Below, one piece after another: positions 53,299-62,229 of a DNA stretch of 64,000 bases. Position 1 is the stretch's first letter; the number at the start of each line of letters is the position of its first letter. This stretch comes from Caldicellulosiruptor morganii (lineage in GTDB: Bacteria > Bacillota > Thermoanaerobacteria > Caldicellulosiruptorales > Caldicellulosiruptoraceae), in NCBI RefSeq assembly GCF_026810225.1, contig NZ_CP113865.1, positions 2,066,001-2,130,000 on the forward strand. The letters run 5' to 3'. The notes beneath the pieces are model-generated. The model worked only from the letters and a program-made list of their open reading frames with translations. It was not told the DNA's origin and ran no database searches. The translations under genes were made by a program, and so were the position numbers.

Positions 53299-55011
53299 AT
53301 GGCATACCAGAACTTTAAACTGGCAATATACTGTCCTGCTGGATTTTTGAAAAATGCAGAGTTAGCAATGCTTGAAAAAGATCTGGAATTTTTCAAAAAA
53401 CATTTGGACATTTCAAAGGTATATCTTGAAACACATAGAGGTGCAGATACCGTTCCAAGAGAGAAAATGCTCAAGATAAAGGAGTTTTTTGAAGAGAAAA
53501 ACATTAAAACCTCCGGAGGAATTACTGCAACTGTGGTATTTGGAAATGAAGAGCTTGATTATTATAGAATCTTTAATACCTTCTGTTACACAAACCAGAA
53601 GCATTTAGAAAAACTAAAAGAAATTGTCCAACACACAGCTTCTCTGTTTGATGAAATCATTTTAGACGATTTTTTCTTCACTGCCTGCACATGCCCATCA
53701 TGCATTAGAGCAAAAGGAAACCTTAGCTGGAGCAAATTCAGATTAAATCTAATGACAGAGGTTTCAAGAGAGTATGTGATAAAGCCTGCAAAAAGTGTCA
53801 ATCCAGACGCAAAAATAATAATCAAATACCCAAATTGGATAGAGTCTTATCAAGAAACAGGGTACAATCCTCAAACTCAGGCAGAGATCTTTGATTATAC
53901 CTATACGGGTACAGAGACACGCGACCCTGCTCACACACAGCAGCATCTTCCAAGGTATGCAAGCTATTCACTTTTGAGATGGTTTGAAAATATAAAACCA
54001 GGTAAAAATCTCGGTGGCTGGTTTGATGCTTTGGACTGCATATACAATATTGGCAGCTATCTTGAACAGGCAAATCTAACTGTGTTTGCAAAGGCAAAAG
54101 AGATAACCTTGTTTGCCTTCCCATACCTGAGAAACTCTGTATTTGTCCCTGCCCTTGGCTTACAGCTTCAGCAGCTGGATGAGATTTGCAAACACATTGA
54201 AAATCCTGCAGGAATTCCTGTTTACCATCCATTTAATTCACACGGTGAAGACCACATTTATGACTACTTAGGAATGACTGGAATACCCTTTGAACTTACA
54301 CCTCATTTTCAAAACAGCAGTACTGTCTTTGTTACTGCTGACAGTGCGCATGACACAGATATATTAAATAAGCTCAAAAATCACCTTCTGGCAGGAAAAG
54401 ATGTAGTAATGACCTCCGGTTTTTTAAAAGCTATGCAGGGAAAAGGTATTGAAGATTTGACCTCTGTGAGAGTAACAGATAAAAAGGTTTTAACAAACTT
54501 CTTTGCAATCAAAACTGAGGTTTGTTCATTTTCAAAGTATGTATATGGGAAAAAGGAAGTGCTGATGCCCATTTTAGAACATCGCACAAATGCATCCTGG
54601 CAGGAGATTGTTGCAATCTCAGGCGAAAACAACTTTCCTGTTCTGATGAAGGATAGCTTTGGAAAAGGGACTATTTATACATTGACTGTGCCTGAAAACT
54701 ACTCTGATTTCTACAACTTGCCGGCTGAGGTGCTGACAGAGATTCGAAAGGTTTTTATGAAAAATTTTGATTTCTACATTGAAGCAGGAGAAAAGATAGC
54801 TATTTTTGTATATACCAACAACACCTTTATAATAGAGTCTTTCCTGCCCTACAGAACCAGGGTGAACTTGCACATCAAGGACAAAAACAAAAAACTTATT
54901 GATCCTCTAAAAGCATGTGAACTTAAAATCTCTATGATATCAGAAACAGAAAATATCTATGAAATCAACTTAGAACCAGCAAGTTACAGAGTTTTGAAAT
55001 TAGAAAACTAA
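53299..55011 (+). CDS. Unrecognised 570-residue protein, TIM-barrel hydrolase-like
   Basis: 570 residues, no signal peptide. The N-terminal 330 residues look like a glycosidase-type TIM barrel: strands ending in acidic residues (VYLETHRGAD, EIILDDFFFTACTCPSC, DYTYTGTETRD), a YHPFNSHGEDHI segment, and a CxC..C cluster unusual for such enzymes. The middle (about 345-470, STVFVTADSAHDTDILNKLK) resembles the glutamine-amidotransferase-like domain of GH42-type beta-galactosidases, and the C-terminal 100 residues look like a beta-sandwich. I could not name the family. The neighbours (GH28, GH26) make a carbohydrate role likely. ATG after AAAGGAAGG. Confidence 0.6.
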   Translation: MAYQNFKLAIYCPAGFLKNAELAMLEKDLEFFKKHLDISKVYLETHRGADTVPREKMLKIKEFFEEKNIKTSGGITATVVFGNEELDYYRIFNTFCYTNQKHLEKLKEIVQHTASLFDEIILDDFFFTACTCPSCIRAKGNLSWSKFRLNLMTEVSREYVIKPAKSVNPDAKIIIKYPNWIESYQETGYNPQTQAEIFDYTYTGTETRDPAHTQQHLPRYASYSLLRWFENIKPGKNLGGWFDALDCIYNIGSYLEQANLTVFAKAKEITLFAFPYLRNSVFVPALGLQLQQLDEICKHIENPAGIPVYHPFNSHGEDHIYDYLGMTGIPFELTPHFQNSSTVFVTADSAHDTDILNKLKNHLLAGKDVVMTSGFLKAMQGKGIEDLTSVRVTDKKVLTNFFAIKTEVCSFSKYVYGKKEVLMPILEHRTNASWQEIVAISGENNFPVLMKDSFGKGTIYTLTVPENYSDFYNLPAEVLTEIRKVFMKNFDFYIEAGEKIAIFVYTNNTFIIESFLPYRTRVNLHIKDKNKKLIDPLKACELKISMISETENIYEINLEPASYRVLKLEN

Positions 55012-55043
55012 ATTTTTAAAACTTTTCTGGAAGGAGAGTGCTT

Positions 55044-55624
55044 TTGAAAATGATCAGTGTCTTTGAAAATGAAGTAACAAAAACCATCAAAGAACGCCGA
55101 AGTGTAAGGAGTTTTTGCCCAACCATGTTGAAGAGGAAAAAATAAAACTTCTGCTTGAAGCTGCAATCTTTGCCCCATCTGCTGTAAATGGTCAACCATG
55201 GTTTTTTACAGTGGTTCAAAATGTTGAGATTTTAAACAAAATGAATCAGGAAATAAAAAACATTATACTTCAGTCTTCTGATGAAAACCTGAAAAACTTT
55301 GCTTCAAAAGAAGATTTTAATGTTTTCCATAATGCCCCAATGGCTATAATTGTCTCGGGAAAAGAAAACAGTCAGTCTGCCCAGGTTGACTGTGCAGCTG
55401 CAACCCAGAATATTCTCCTTGCAGCAAAATCGCTGGGATTGGCTTCATGCTGGATTGGATTTGTTGGAATACTGTTTTCAAGTTCAAAAGCCCAGGATTA
55501 TATAAAACTTCTCAAAATTCCTGAGGGGTTCAAACCTCTGTGGGCAATTGCTCTGGGATACACTGAAAATTATCCCAAAACAGCACCTGAGAGAAACTGG
55601 AGTGTGGTTGAGTGGATAAAGTAG
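55044..55624 (+). pseudogene. Nitroreductase-family gene with a one-base frameshift
   Basis: Codons from TTG 55044 (or ATG 55050) give an N-terminus ending KERRSVRSF, the nitroreductase FMN-binding start. At a run of five T (55112-55116) the frame must shift by one base to continue as LPNHVEEEKIKLLLEAAIFA, then APSAVNGQPWFFTV, LGLASCWIGF and GYTENYPKTAPER to the stop at 55624. One additional T would restore about 192 residues. It may be a true mutation, a sequencing error in the homopolymer, or slippage. When intact it would be an NAD(P)H/FMN oxidoreductase of about the usual size. Confidence 0.8.
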
Positions 55625-55816
55625 GTTATTTTTTTCAAACCTTTCAAGGATTGTAGTGGGGCCTTATGCTCCTTTTTTTGTTTACTACAATATGTTCAAT
55701 CACTGTTATTTATAACCACCAAAATTTAATATTTTCTCAAAATTATTGGGAGGACTTTGGTGATTTTTTAGGTTATTTTGAATATATGAAATAAAAGCAG
55801 TTAGGAGGTAGAACCT

Positions 55817-57157
55817 TTGAAAGTAGTCATTACTGACTTTGGGGCAAAACCAGATGGTTTGAGCTTTTGTACAGAGGCAATACAAAAGGCCATTGACACC
55901 TGTTTTGAAAATGGTGGTGGAGTTGTAGTTATACCTGCTGAAATTTATTTGAGCCGCCCTATAAGGTTAAAATCTAATGTAACCCTGTATTTAGAAGAAG
56001 GTGCTGTAATCAAAGCAATCAACAATATTGAAGATTATTATCAAATTGGTTATTACCATAACGAATGGGGAGAAGTTACTTCCTTTTTATATGCAATGAA
56101 TGAAAAAAACATAGCAGTTGAAGGAAAAGGTACAATTGACCTTTCCGGAAGCAGTTTTATGGACTTTTCAAAAGCATTCAACCAGTTTGAAGAGCTATCC
56201 CAACTTGATAAAGATCAATTTGAAGAGACAGAATGCAGGCCCATTCACAGACCAAACCAGCCCATATTCTTTTATAACTGTGAAAATATCAGTCTGAGCG
56301 GTATTTCAATTATCGACTCACCTTGCTGGACAGTTTGTATTCATTCATCAAAATACATCAAGGTTAATAACATAAGGATTATGAACAATCTCAGAGTCCC
56401 AAACAGTGACGGAATACATCTTTGCTCATGTGAAAATGTAATAATAACAGACAGTTTCTTTACCTGCGGAGATGATTGTGTTGCTATATCTGGCATCACA
56501 AACTGGGAAAAACCATGTGAAAATATAATTGTATCAAACTGCATAATGCAAACACGCTCAGCAGCGTTGCGGATGGGACACCTTGATAGTAAAGTAAAGA
56601 ATGTGATTGCTTCCAACCTTATCATTCTGGATTCAAATAGAGGAATTGCAATATTTGCAAACGGCAAAAACGGGTATGTCAAATCAGTTACAGTTTCAAA
56701 TGTTGTAATGACAACAAAGATATTTGCTGGTACATGGTGGGGAAAAGGTGAGCCAATTGTAATTGCCTCTCCCGAAGAAGGCAATTTTATTGAAGATGTC
56801 TCTATTTCCAATGTAAAAGCTTATTCGGAAAACGAAATCTTAATCTATGGTAAAGATAACAATATCCGAAACATCTTACTTGAAAATATTGACATACACC
56901 TTGGCTTTGGCAAAAACAGGCAACTATTTTGTAAAAAAATTGACATTCTCCCAAGCGAATGCCCACCTTTCCCTGACTATATGAATAAAATTCCATGGAT
57001 TTTTGCAAAAGATATTTTGAACCTCAAACTTCAGGATATTAACTATGGATATAATCTGCAAAGCTCAAAAAACAATTTTGATATAGAGGGAATCTTTGAA
57101 AATGTTAAGAATTCCTTCATTTCTGGTATACGAAAGATTGATTATTCCACAAAATAA
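55817..57157 (+). CDS. GH28 polygalacturonase-like enzyme, cytoplasmic
   Basis: A 446-residue right-handed beta-helix protein. VVITDFGAKPDGLSFCTEAI opens it (the DFGA..DG pectate-like start), AIDTCFENGGGVVVIPAE follows, and the catalytic region has VPNSDGIHLC (NxD), TCGDDCVAIS (DD) and RMGHLDSK. The GHG and RIK motifs of fungal polygalacturonases are altered, as in bacterial oligogalacturonide or rhamnogalacturonan hydrolases. There is no signal peptide, so it would act on imported oligomers. TTG start at 55817 with TAGGAGGT 7 bases upstream. A terminator shared with the convergent GH26 gene follows. Confidence 0.88.
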   Translation: MKVVITDFGAKPDGLSFCTEAIQKAIDTCFENGGGVVVIPAEIYLSRPIRLKSNVTLYLEEGAVIKAINNIEDYYQIGYYHNEWGEVTSFLYAMNEKNIAVEGKGTIDLSGSSFMDFSKAFNQFEELSQLDKDQFEETECRPIHRPNQPIFFYNCENISLSGISIIDSPCWTVCIHSSKYIKVNNIRIMNNLRVPNSDGIHLCSCENVIITDSFFTCGDDCVAISGITNWEKPCENIIVSNCIMQTRSAALRMGHLDSKVKNVIASNLIILDSNRGIAIFANGKNGYVKSVTVSNVVMTTKIFAGTWWGKGEPIVIASPEEGNFIEDVSISNVKAYSENEILIYGKDNNIRNILLENIDIHLGFGKNRQLFCKKIDILPSECPPFPDYMNKIPWIFAKDILNLKLQDINYGYNLQSSKNNFDIEGIFENVKNSFISGIRKIDYSTK

Positions 57158-57186
57158 TAAACTTATATTTCCTGTATAAATTTAAA

Positions 57187-57240
57187 GGCTGCCATTTTTA
57201 AATAGCCTTAGCTTCTCAAAATGGCAGCCCTGATTTATTT
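57187..57240. terminator. Bidirectional terminator between GH28 and GH26 genes
   Basis: GGCTGCCATTTT pairs exactly with AAAATGGCAGCC (12 bp). T-rich tracts lie on both sides. Confidence 0.82.
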
Positions 57241-57247
57241 CTTTTTC

Positions 57248-58603
57248 TCATCTCCTGAACAGGTCAAATCTATCCAGTGTAATTACGTAAGGATGGTTAT
57301 AAACATTTTTCAAATGTTCAAATGAATTTATTCTGCCATCAGTTGTGAATCCTCCCCACCAGGGCATAAACCAAAGCCAGTAAGTCTTTGAACTCTGGAG
57401 CTTATCCGGGTCAGGAATTGGTCCGTCTTCTGTCAAAGCTATGGGCTTTTTACCTCCTGTCAGTTCATAAATATAATTATACCAAAACGAAATGGGACCA
57501 TAGTTTTGAGCCGGGGCATAAAAATCAACCCCTGCAATGTCATAGTACTCCTCTTCTATTTTCCAATCAGGATGTGGCGTATTCCAAACCCATATGAGAT
57601 TGTTTAGCTTGAAGTAATTAGTATATACATCATATAAAAGATAATAAAGTTCTTTATAAGCCTTCGGACCTTTTGCACCCCACCAGAACCATCTGCCGTC
57701 AGCTTCATGAAGAGGTCTGAAGATAACAGGCACATCTGCATCTGCCATGACTTTTAGCCACTTGCCAATTTCATAAATATCCTCCATCAGCAGCTTGTTT
57801 TCTTTAGTATCCGGACAGAGAGCAGCCTCTAAATCAAAGTCAGTGTTTTTGGTATAAAATGTCTTGTCGTTGCCTCCTGTTGGAGAGAACCAATGCCAGC
57901 AAAATGTCACAATTCCACCTGATTCTCTGTGCCACTTAATTGCTTCTTCGACAGAACCCCGATTTAACATCACCTCAAACATTGCATCGTAGGTCATATT
58001 ATTGGTAACAGTGTGCTTTGTATAGCTTAGAAAATCAAAGCCACGAAGAGCTGGTCTTTTGCCTGTTTGATATTCTATATAGGAAATTTCAGACCCCACT
58101 GCTGTGTTTGTATGTTGACCGGCAATAATTGCCCTGCTATAAATTTCTGAAAAATATTCTATTAATTTCTTGCATTTATCAGAGGCAAGTTGATTTGTAA
58201 GCTTAAATAAAGGAGTGCCTTCTTGTAAATGTATTTTTTCAAGCTCAATTTTATATATTTGAGCAATCCCCCAGCCTGCATAAAATTTTATTCTCTTCTG
58301 TCCGTTTTCTAAAAAAACCTCTCCAATCTTTAATTTTGAAACTTCATAAGATTCAGAATTCAGTCTCACATCGCCATAGCACAATCCATCTATATCTACA
58401 AGAAAGACAGCTTTCGCATACTTTTCTGCTTTGTAATAAAGATATAGAGCATAGTAGCCGCTTTCTTTTATGTCCAAACAAAATTCTATTTCAAACTTAT
58501 CTGATTCAGGCACAGCACTATAAACATACTCATCACTGGTATCCTCTTTGATAATTTTTACTCCATTCAATATTGCTTCTTTTATACCCTTGCTGATTTT
58601 CAT
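57248..58603 (-). CDS. GH26 glycoside hydrolase (beta-mannanase type), cytoplasmic
   Basis: 451 residues without a signal peptide. The N-terminal beta-sandwich (about 10-130, with YYALYLYYKAEKYAKAVFLV) is CBM35/CBM6-like. The GH26 barrel (about 140-445) shows IIAGQHTNTAVGSEISYIEY, TFCWHWFSPTGG, acid/base Glu in FRPLHEADGRWFWWG (about 305) and nucleophile Glu in IALTEDGPIPDP (about 396). Lack of secretion suggests it trims imported mannooligosaccharides. It is convergent with the GH28 gene. Confidence 0.9.
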   Translation of the reverse strand: MKISKGIKEAILNGVKIIKEDTSDEYVYSAVPESDKFEIEFCLDIKESGYYALYLYYKAEKYAKAVFLVDIDGLCYGDVRLNSESYEVSKLKIGEVFLENGQKRIKFYAGWGIAQIYKIELEKIHLQEGTPLFKLTNQLASDKCKKLIEYFSEIYSRAIIAGQHTNTAVGSEISYIEYQTGKRPALRGFDFLSYTKHTVTNNMTYDAMFEVMLNRGSVEEAIKWHRESGGIVTFCWHWFSPTGGNDKTFYTKNTDFDLEAALCPDTKENKLLMEDIYEIGKWLKVMADADVPVIFRPLHEADGRWFWWGAKGPKAYKELYYLLYDVYTNYFKLNNLIWVWNTPHPDWKIEEEYYDIAGVDFYAPAQNYGPISFWYNYIYELTGGKKPIALTEDGPIPDPDKLQSSKTYWLWFMPWWGGFTTDGRINSFEHLKNVYNHPYVITLDRFDLFRR

Positions 58604-58787
58604 CTAAGTTTCATTATCCTCCCATAAAAATTATTTTTCTAAATTTATAAGCAGTATACCAAATACATTCTTAATCAGCATGCAGAAATTTTCGAAAATA
58701 TTTCATATTCTTTAAAACATGTCACAAATCCGGCTCTTAAATTGTTTATAATATTAGAAAACGAAAAAACAAGGGGGTTTTGAGGCG

Positions 58788-59246
58788 CTGGATTTTGAGC
58801 AAATTTACTCTAAATACTACCAAAAAGTGCTAAATTATTTAACATTTATGCTGAAAACTCCAAAAGAGGCAGAAGACATTGCACAGGAAGTTTTTTACAA
58901 GCTCATTAAAAATCCCCCTCGCGAGGATAATATTCAAGGATGGCTTATTACTGTTGCAAAAAACCTTGCAATAAACTACCTAAAATCACAAAAAAGAATT
59001 TATATTGGAGAAGAAACTATCATCTGTTCTCAAACCTCACAAGATGATATTGAAATACTTCAGGTCAAAATGACACTTGAAAAACTGCCTGATGAACAAA
59101 AAGACCTGCTACTTTTGAAATACTCTGGATATACATACGAAGAAATAGCAAAAATTATGAATATAAACCCAAACTCGGTTGGGACTATGATTGCAAGAGC
59201 TCAAAAGAAGTTCAGAAAAATTTATGAGGAGGGGGAAGGAGAGTGA
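58788..59246 (+). CDS. ECF-family RNA polymerase sigma factor
   Basis: 152 residues if read from CTG 58788: DFEQIYSKYYQKVLNYLTFM begins region 2, TPKEAEDIAQEVFYKLI is the core-binding/-10 recognition helix, and LPDEQKDLLLLKYSGYTYEE with IAKIMNINPNSVGTMIARAQ is region 4. No ATG, GTG or TTG lies in frame before region 2 (first GTG is 58827, which would cut it off), so a CTG start behind AGGGGG is the best reading. It is followed after 3 bases by its anti-sigma gene and probably controls this unit including the ABC exporter. Confidence 0.85.
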   Translation: MDFEQIYSKYYQKVLNYLTFMLKTPKEAEDIAQEVFYKLIKNPPREDNIQGWLITVAKNLAINYLKSQKRIYIGEETIICSQTSQDDIEILQVKMTLEKLPDEQKDLLLLKYSGYTYEEIAKIMNINPNSVGTMIARAQKKFRKIYEEGEGE

Positions 59247-59249
59247 TGT

Positions 59250-60401
59250 ATGATGTGCTATAGCGAAGGGAAGCTTCAAGAGCTCATTGATGGGGTGCTT
59301 TCCAAAGAGGAAAGTTTGCAAGTCAAAAAACATCTTCTTTTGTGCAGAAAGTGCAGAAAACTCTACAACGAACTTAAAAAAACAAATGAGTTTGTATCTT
59401 TGAAAATGCAGAAAGTGCTCAGTTCAACCACAAATAATAAAAAAGGAGGGCTAATGGTTATGATTAATAAAAACAGAAAGATTATTTTTACAGCAGCTGT
59501 AGCAGCTGTTTTTTTGGTCAGCATAATTTTTACACCATTTGGAAAAGCTTTATCAGATGCCCTGAGGATTTTCAGAGCAGCGTCTGTTGAGCCAGTTGCA
59601 ATTACTATTTCTGACCTTCAGGAAATTGAAAGCAAGCTGCAGCAGATTAATGCTAATTCTACAATTGATTTGAAACAGTTTGGGAAAATTGATTTTAAAA
59701 GCTCAGAAAATCACAGCCTATTTGTGGAATCATTGGATTCAAGTGAGTTTGAATCTGCAAAAAATATTCTCAAAAAATACAATATAAGCTCTGATGAGAT
59801 AGCTTATTTCTGGCAAAAAGAAAACATTAAAAGTATGATGATTAATGAGAACCCAAATATAGAATTAAAATTCAAACTTGATATTGACAAAATAAACCAG
59901 CTCTTAAAATCACTTGGTTCCAAAAACCTGCTACCTCAAGCACTTGACCAAAAAGAGTTTGTGCTTACCATGGAAGGTGCTCTTAATTTAACCTTCTATC
60001 CTGTAAAAAATTCTGAAGAGTCCAAAAAAGACAATGTATATATGATACCTTCATTGGAAATAGGAATTATAAAAGCTCCAAAGTTAACAACCCCTGTTGA
60101 ATTAGATGAGGTTAAAATATATGAAACAATAGCAAACTTACCATTTGTTCCAAACAGTATTAGGTCTCAGCTTCTTTCAATCAAAGACCCTCTTTCAACA
60201 CTCCCAATTCCTGTGAATAAGAATGAATATGATTATAAGAAAGTCAGTATAGCAGGCAATGAAGGACTCATTGTTTACCATAAGAACAATCCCAACGATA
60301 GTGCTATTTTGTGGGTAGATGACAGCAAGAGTATAAAATATATTAAAGCAGAATCTGCTTCCGAGCAAAAGCTTGTTGAACTTGCAAACTTACTGAAATA
60401 A
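59250..60401 (+). CDS. Membrane-bound anti-sigma factor with zinc-finger domain
   Basis: 383 residues. The N-terminal anti-sigma zinc-finger (about 1-50) has MCYSEGKLQELIDGVL and HLLLCRKCRKLYNEL, giving HxxxCxxC. One membrane helix at about 76-96 (IIFTAAVAAVFLVSIIF) leads to a 280-residue extracytoplasmic domain rich in charged helices, the likely signal sensor; it resembles DUF4367-type domains only loosely. ATG 59250 after GGAAGGAG. It should hold the sigma factor inactive until a cell-envelope signal arrives. Confidence 0.88.
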   Translation: MMCYSEGKLQELIDGVLSKEESLQVKKHLLLCRKCRKLYNELKKTNEFVSLKMQKVLSSTTNNKKGGLMVMINKNRKIIFTAAVAAVFLVSIIFTPFGKALSDALRIFRAASVEPVAITISDLQEIESKLQQINANSTIDLKQFGKIDFKSSENHSLFVESLDSSEFESAKNILKKYNISSDEIAYFWQKENIKSMMINENPNIELKFKLDIDKINQLLKSLGSKNLLPQALDQKEFVLTMEGALNLTFYPVKNSEESKKDNVYMIPSLEIGIIKAPKLTTPVELDEVKIYETIANLPFVPNSIRSQLLSIKDPLSTLPIPVNKNEYDYKKVSIAGNEGLIVYHKNNPNDSAILWVDDSKSIKYIKAESASEQKLVELANLLK

Positions 60402-60430
60402 ACCGAAAACAGAAAAGGCAGGGATGATAT

Positions 60431-61330
60431 TTGATATTGAAAACAGAAAACCTTACAAAAGAGTATTCATCCAAAAACGGTTGTTTTAATATAAATCTTG
60501 AAATAGAAAAACCTATGGTGTTTGGCCTTTTAGGTCCAAATGGTGCTGGAAAAAGCACACTTGTAAAAACCCTTGTGGGACTTTTGAGACCCACAGGGGG
60601 AAAGGCTTTTTTGCTTGGAAAACCTCTTGATGATATTGCTATTAAATCAAAAATAGGTTATCTTCCTGAAAATTTTAAATACCCTGACTGGATGACAGCT
60701 TATGAGGTTATGGAATTTCACTGTCAGCTTCTCAGAATGAAAAACTACAAAAATGAGATTTATTCTCTGCTTGAAAAGGTAGGTATAATCGAACACAAAG
60801 ACAAAAAGATAAGGTCATTTAGCAAAGGAATGCAGCAGAGGCTTGGACTTGCAGTCAGTATGTTAAATAAACCCGAGATAATATTCTTGGATGAACCAAC
60901 CTCGGCACTTGACCCAGTTGGCAGAATTGATGTGAGAAATATAATAATTGAGCTAAAAAAACAGGGAACAACAGTGTTTTTAAACTCGCACCTTTTGTCT
61001 GAGGTTGAAAAGGTTTGTGACAAGGTTGCAATAATTAACAAAGGCTACATTGTTGCAATGGGAACAATTGATGAGCTGACAAGAAAAGCTTTAAATGTAA
61101 CTTTTGTGCTGGATAAAGTAGATAGCAAATTATTTGAAATTATGAGTTTGAAAAATATAAACGTCTTGACTCATTCCCAAAATACCTTAGAGGTGGAACT
61201 TCCTTCGCATGAAGACATACCCATTCTTGTTGAAGAATTTGTGAAAAGTGGTTATAAGATATATGAAGTTAAAAAATCCCAGGAGCTCGAAAGTGTGTTC
61301 ATGCAGGTTATAGGAGAGGGGTTTTTCTGA
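60431..61330 (+). CDS. ABC transporter ATP-binding protein
   Basis: 299 residues. Walker A GPNGAGKST (about 35-43), Q-loop region GYLPENFKYPDWMTAYEV, signature RSFSKGMQQRLGLA (about 132-145), Walker B IIFLDEPTSALDP (about 156-168) and switch His in FLNSHLLSEVE. A C-terminal extension of about 80 residues is common in NatA/CcmA-type exporters. TTG start at 60431 (or 60437). It overlaps the permease gene by one base. Probably an envelope-stress or antimicrobial export system under the ECF sigma pair. Confidence 0.93.
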   Translation: MILKTENLTKEYSSKNGCFNINLEIEKPMVFGLLGPNGAGKSTLVKTLVGLLRPTGGKAFLLGKPLDDIAIKSKIGYLPENFKYPDWMTAYEVMEFHCQLLRMKNYKNEIYSLLEKVGIIEHKDKKIRSFSKGMQQRLGLAVSMLNKPEIIFLDEPTSALDPVGRIDVRNIIIELKKQGTTVFLNSHLLSEVEKVCDKVAIINKGYIVAMGTIDELTRKALNVTFVLDKVDSKLFEIMSLKNINVLTHSQNTLEVELPSHEDIPILVEEFVKSGYKIYEVKKSQELESVFMQVIGEGFF

Positions 61331-62184
61331 TGACGGCAATAATAAGATACTCTTTTAAAGAATTTGTAAGAAAGAAGATATTTTTGATTACAATTTTGAT
61401 GTCAGTAGCCTTTTTGTTTTTGTACATCTGGGGGTTAAAAGAAATAGCAGAAAATCTAAAACAGCAAAGCGGTATGATGACATTTGCAATGCAGCAGGTT
61501 ACTGTATTTTCATCGCTTGGTTTTTACTTTTCGCACCTGATGGTTGCTTTTCTGGTTGTGTTTGCAACATCAGGGATAATTTCGTCTGAGATTGAAAATT
61601 ATAATGTTCACACAATCATTGTTCGTCCAATTGCACGCTGGAAATATGTACTTGCAAGGTACTTGGGTGCTTTAATTTTTATAACCTTATATTCAACTGC
61701 AATATTCTTTAGCATCTACACTATCAATAAGACTGTGGGATTTTCTATTGATCACCCAATCTCAAAGATAGTTTTGGGATGGCTTCTGTTTGAATTAATT
61801 GCTGTTGTGCTTTTAACTGTTACAACATTTTTCAGCACATCGTTTTCAACTCTTGCAACAGGGATACTTGTTGTACTTCTGTTTGGATTTGCTATGATAG
61901 GAGGTTTTTTGGAGCAGATTGGCTATGCAATAGCAAATTTTTCAAAGGCATCAACAACGCTTCAGACAATCGGTATTGTATCAAGTTTAATCTTGCCAAC
62001 TGACAATATTTATCGTGAGATGGCAAATATTCTTTTTAAATCCAATTTAATTGACTTTTCGACCATTGACCCATTTGCGGGAATATCAAAAAATAGTATT
62101 TACATGAGAATATACTGGTTTTTCTATATATTTGTCCTAATATACCTAACTATTAAAAAGTTTGAAAAAAAGGATTTGACATAA
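61330..62184 (+). CDS. ABC-2-type transporter permease
   Basis: 284 residues with about six membrane helices in the ABC-2 arrangement: a first helix at about 17-35 (IFLITILMSVAFLFLYIWG), a long loop, then ATSGIISSEIENYNVHTIIV with IVRPIARWKYVLARYLGALI, the conserved cytoplasmic coupling segment of NatB/ABC2 permeases. It is translationally coupled to the ATPase gene (TGATG). Together they form a simple two-gene exporter; substrate unknown. Confidence 0.9.
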   Translation: MTAIIRYSFKEFVRKKIFLITILMSVAFLFLYIWGLKEIAENLKQQSGMMTFAMQQVTVFSSLGFYFSHLMVAFLVVFATSGIISSEIENYNVHTIIVRPIARWKYVLARYLGALIFITLYSTAIFFSIYTINKTVGFSIDHPISKIVLGWLLFELIAVVLLTVTTFFSTSFSTLATGILVVLLFGFAMIGGFLEQIGYAIANFSKASTTLQTIGIVSSLILPTDNIYREMANILFKSNLIDFSTIDPFAGISKNSIYMRIYWFFYIFVLIYLTIKKFEKKDLT

Positions 62185-62186
62185 TA

Positions 62187-62225
62187 AATGGGGCTGTGCT
62201 TTCCTCTTTTCAAGCCAGCCCCATT
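62187..62225. terminator. Bidirectional terminator
   Basis: AATGGGGCTG pairs with CAGCCCCATT across a T-rich loop, between the convergent ABC permease and FtsX-like genes. Confidence 0.75.
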
Positions 62226-62229
62226 GATA

